Below are positions 60,561 through 64,000 of a DNA stretch of 64,000 nucleotides, one piece after another. Position 1 is the first letter of the stretch, and each line of letters begins with the position of its first letter. The translations under genes were made by a program, and so were the position numbers. The notes beneath the pieces were generated by a model. The model was not told the origin of the DNA. It did not search any database and saw only the letters and a list, made by a program, of their open reading frames with translations. Location: assembly GCF_905115235.1 (NCBI RefSeq), contig NC_051852.1:38761199-38825198 (forward strand), in the 5' to 3' direction. This DNA comes from Hermetia illucens. Its lineage: Eukaryota > Arthropoda > Insecta > Diptera > Stratiomyidae.

Positions 60561-62689
60561 AAGCCGACGAGGCGCTGATATGTTTCCCCTAAGCTCTTTT
60601 GTAGGGTGTAGCACGTTACCCACACTTATGTGCCATTGGTGCCAGTTCCTCGCAGTACGGTGCAACTCCCTCCACGGTTTTCTGAGAAACTCGGCCGCTA
60701 GTCAACTACACTCGCAGTAACCATCACTATGGTAGTTTGTTTCAGAAACGGCTATTAATTCATCTAAATATTTTTATGTCCACGGAACCCTGAGTAGATG
60801 AGGGTTCGCCGGGCTCGTCGGATTCGTCGGTTCGTCTCCCTTTGTCCCACTCGAGTTGGGACACAGAAAAATGAACGAGTCTCCCTTAAGAGGAAATACA
60901 AATAATGTAAAAGTTTTATGTAGAAATTTTCGCTATAATTGAATCGTTCATGGATTCAATCATAAACTCTATCAAAACACGTTGCAGTGATTCTTTAAAG
61001 CAGATCCTGGCTGTCTCAGCATACTGGAGAATTTGCAGTTGTAAAGTTCAGGAGACCCTATTTGAGATTTCGAGAAGTCAGCCGTCAAGATGCGTAATAT
61101 TTAGACCCGGGAATATAAACTAAGAAAAAAACGGGTCACACGATCGGAGATGGCTGATGGCATGATCACAGTTCACCCTCCAAGCTATCAACGGAAACGG
61201 CATCGAGTTCATCCCCTTGACCAGATACCTTGAGTTTTTAATCTTTTCGCTGTACCCAGGCAGGCAGGAACCTCTAGTATTTTCGTTATCTTATATTCAT
61301 CGCTGAAACTTATTGTCATAAATAAATAAGACATACTAATACTAATAAGTTCATATATCCTTTGAAAATGTCACCAATTATGCTGTTCATCCTGAGTGTG
61401 CTGCTGATTATTTTTGTCCTCTTGCAGAACAAAAAGAGGCTGATATTTAAAAATTTTAATTTCCGTACACTTGATTTTAGCTTGCGATCAAAGCAAACTA
61501 CTCGTATTGTTTTCCACACAATGAATCATAGTCCCCTGATCGTTGACTATTGGAAAACTTTTTCAACCGCACTTATTTAAAGGGTATACAGTGTTCAAAG
61601 TTACATTTGGTACGTTTTTTGTGGAACGCACTCTAGTCGTTCTAACTTTCATTTATTCATCGTGAGTATTGTCTCTTTTAAAAGAAGTAAAATTTTTGCT
61701 TTTTCACTAATGTTCCTGTCTTTCCTCATTACCGACACTAACTGATTTAAAATCGGCTCATTTGGAGACGTAACGATCACTTTATTCACAAGTTCTCATT
61801 CTCTAATTTGCATAGTTAATAAAAAGAGTTATCTGAGTAAGAATTAGTCTTATTGTCGCGCTTTTATAACCGTACTTCAGACGGAAACTAATTATCCCTC
61901 ATAAAAATTATTACAATATTTCAAGGGGAATGTAAGAACATTGTTGAATGAATAGGATAATGAATATTTATTTTCTTTCCGCAATCAAAACTGCTTTTTC
62001 AAAAGGAAAGATAAAAAGAAGTAACTTGTAACTTAAAATATTTTGTATTTTTTTTGCCAAAACTGTGGATATTTGACCCCTGACAGGTCTTTAAGCAGGC
62101 CCACTAGCAAATGCTTACATTTCAGGTTACTACTACTAGCTTTCAAGAAATATTAGGTCCTCTACCATAATCATAAATAAATAAAGAAGCTTTTGAAGCA
62201 AGGACATCGTAGGCCGAGAGTAAGATTCAAAATAATCACACTTGAGAACTCAGCAAGCACGGAAGAACTTACGAGACCCGTCGATATTGAAATGGGGCTG
62301 CAATGGTTATAAACCCCTCTATGCAGGGTGTCCCGTTCACGATGGTAGAAATTTTAATCGTGGATTGCACTGCTCGTTGGAGGAAAATTGTTCCATGGAG
62401 AGGCCAGCCAAACAAGATCACAATCCTCCTTCGCCTAAATCACCTACAAATACACCGCACATCTCCTGCGTTCGACATCATCCTCGCCTGGATGATGCGG
62501 TTACTGAAAGTTTGGTAAAGAGTATAATGTAGGAACTTCCTAAACTCTAAGGTTGTGCTTATCATCATTCTCACACATTAGCCAATTTAAAAGTGGACGA
62601 TATGATTCTCAATACTAATAAGAACTTGATTTCTACTAAAGCGTTTTATATTATAGTAAGTATTGCTTTCTTTTTTTTCTCCACAGAAA
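60561..62689. other. Unassigned sequence with one hydrophobic small ORF
   Basis: A 72-codon frame at 61362-61580 (+) starts MKMSPIMLFILSVLLIIFVL and could be a signal-anchor protein or chance. No homology was recognised. The rest is AT-rich. Confidence 0.3.
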
Positions 62690-63000
62690 GTGGATCGGAA
62701 TAAAGCACACGACCGACCCAATGAAACAGGCATTATCTTTGTCAGTGACAGCGATGTGAAATGAGAGATTTAGATATCTTGGATCCATACTATCAGCCAA
62801 TGGTGAACTGCGTTATGAAATTGCATCACGCATCAGCGCTGATGAAAACTGGCAAACGACTAAAAAGCCGTCTAAAACAACATTGGATTAAAACGTTATA
62901 TGATAATTTGAGAGCCTCTTGACTGCATCCAGATCAGACATATTACGCAAAATGGCGCAACCGATCAAGACGAGCCGACCCCGCTTTTCCTGCTCTGTTT
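62690..63000 (+). mobile_element. LINE-D fragment, internally deleted
   Basis: FRYLGSILSANGELRYEIAS at about 62768-62828 is followed, after a large deletion, by the C-terminal LHPDQTYYAKWRNRSRRADP at about 62923-62985. It ends near CCCCGCTTTTCC. Confidence 0.82.
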
Positions 63001-63604
63001 CCCCATATTCCAATCGTTCGCATTACTGCGTACACTTCTATTATTTCCTAAGTTTCTCATGGCTATTATGATCCTCCCGTGCTTCAGGAATAACCCTGAA
63101 TGATGATCCCTGGTATAAATTTTAAGTCGTCTGTTTTCCTTATTTAATTTACCACTCTCTGAGCAATCGTTTGGCTCGATGGTGACCTGAACGAAGTATA
63201 GGCAGATCACTATTTCATTAGTAGTTAGGTTTGTTTTGAGGAATACTCATCATCTCAACATTGAAACGACTTTTGTTCTCTAGAAAGCTTCATCGCTTTT
63301 GCTGGTCATTCTTGGCATTGCAAATTTTCTACACTCTCCCTTCCAATCTGGAATATGAAGTCGATATGGGAATAATTCTCATTAAAGTGCTAAGACATGT
63401 TAAGTACTAGCACCGCACTAACTAGTCCGATTCTCCTTTTCAATATTTATTTATATCACATTTTTGGCTATTACTATGTGAAGCTACGCAAAATACGCAA
63501 TCGCTATTAGTGAAATACACTTCCTTGGGTTTTTGCTGGTCATCAACAATCACAGGCGCCGGAGAACAAATTGCTTAAAAATTTCCACGAGCTTTGTCAA
63601 ATTA
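63001..63604. other. Intergenic, no recognisable feature
   Basis: Nothing recognised. Confidence 0.4.
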
Positions 63605-64000
63605 AGACCTGTAGGAACGTGTGTGTGTATGGTGGGGGAAAAGCTACAGCTTCTGAGCACCCAGGCCGTGTTGGTCCATTGTACCCGCCACCCCCGTCTA
63701 ATGGAATATTCCGGATTCGTTAACGTATGGTGGTGTACTTCCAGGAGGGTCTGGAGCTCGTGAAAGTACCGTCGGGTTTTCTAAGAGAATCCAACTTGGC
63801 CGAGTCATCCCTCTTGAGGACTCTGCACAGCCTTGATGTCTCTCTTTCGCCTTCCAGTTCATCACAGTACGTTCTAAAGGAGTCTCGTTTCGAGCACCTA
63901 ACGAGCTTCTTACATTCACGCAGTGAGCTCCTGAAATTTAACCAGTCTTCGTTCTTGTTTCTTTTGCAAGCACGGTTTAGAAGTCGCCTGGTTCATTTCC
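63605..64000 (-). mobile_element. LINE-F, linker joined to 3' UTR, runs off window
   Basis: 63616-63730 matches the 3' UTR of LINE-F at 55081-55200 at roughly 85 percent. Above it, minus-strand coding sequence (for example FRSSL, then SRPSWILLENP in a shifted frame) resembles the endonuclease/RT linker of RNase H LINEs. RT and RNase H are absent, so this copy is internally deleted. It continues beyond the window edge. Confidence 0.7.

Noticed and set aside
61362-61580. Small membrane protein gene
   Set aside because: Only a hydrophobic N-terminus; no homology, splice signals or conserved context. It could be chance in AT-rich DNA.
1-64000. CRISPR array, bacterial operon or plasmid features
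   Set aside because: No regularly spaced direct repeats, no Shine-Dalgarno/operon structure, and spliced animal genes throughout.

Overview
The window is insect nuclear DNA, most likely from a fly (Diptera). It has spliced genes with GT-AG introns, AATAAA-type poly(A) signals and no operons. Its transposable-element load is typical of insects: APE-type LINEs, RNase H LINEs, tRNA-derived SINEs, mariners, a Penelope-like element and a BEL/Pao fossil. The protein sequences look closest to fly homologues. I cannot name the species.

Five host genes can be built exon by exon. (1) A CRAL-TRIO lipid-transfer protein (+, 13028-24233); the first coding exon was not found. (2) A complete mitochondrial aldehyde dehydrogenase (-, exons between 24801 and 36276, 511 aa) with a 9.8 kb first intron. 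(3) A complete ZGPAT-type CCCH/G-patch protein (-, 43696-46289, 518 aa). (4) The complete 20S proteasome subunit alpha7/PSMA3 (+, 46654-52821, 253 aa), transcribed divergently from ZGPAT across a 364 bp gap that must hold both promoters. (5) A complete organic solute transporter alpha-like membrane protein (-, 53363-54500, 296 aa). Genes 1/2 and 4/5 converge tail to tail, with about 0.55 kb between stop codons.

Everything else is intron or intergenic DNA, mostly nested and truncated retroelements. I distinguish six LINE families by shared sequence. LINE-A is an APE-type element ending in a GAT repeat, with 7 pieces. LINE-B is RTE-type, with 6 pieces. LINE-C is RNase H-bearing, with 2 pieces. 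LINE-D is RTE-like with a C-terminal RRADP motif, with 3 pieces. LINE-E is a 5'-truncated RNase H LINE with a clean target-site duplication, plus one fragment. LINE-F is another RNase H LINE, with 2 pieces. Single copies of R1-like, jockey-like and other elements are also present.

The most interesting observations concern how these elements move. The SINE family ends in the same short block as LINE-A (TTGTTGCGCC followed by a trinucleotide repeat), which suggests LINE-A drives it. One SINE copy, inside the ZGPAT intron, has its 5' end replaced by 35 nt of U2 snRNA in the opposite orientation, all within one 12 bp target-site duplication. This is a two-RNA twin-priming product. Other points are a LINE-E copy nested inside a terminal-inverted-repeat element with both boundaries visible, a mariner deletion derivative with near-perfect ends, a Penelope-like element with an inverted 5' half, and microhomology deletions in LINE-A. 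I found no gene system that I would call new in kind; the U2/SINE chimera and the SINE/LINE tail sharing are the best candidates for undescribed items.
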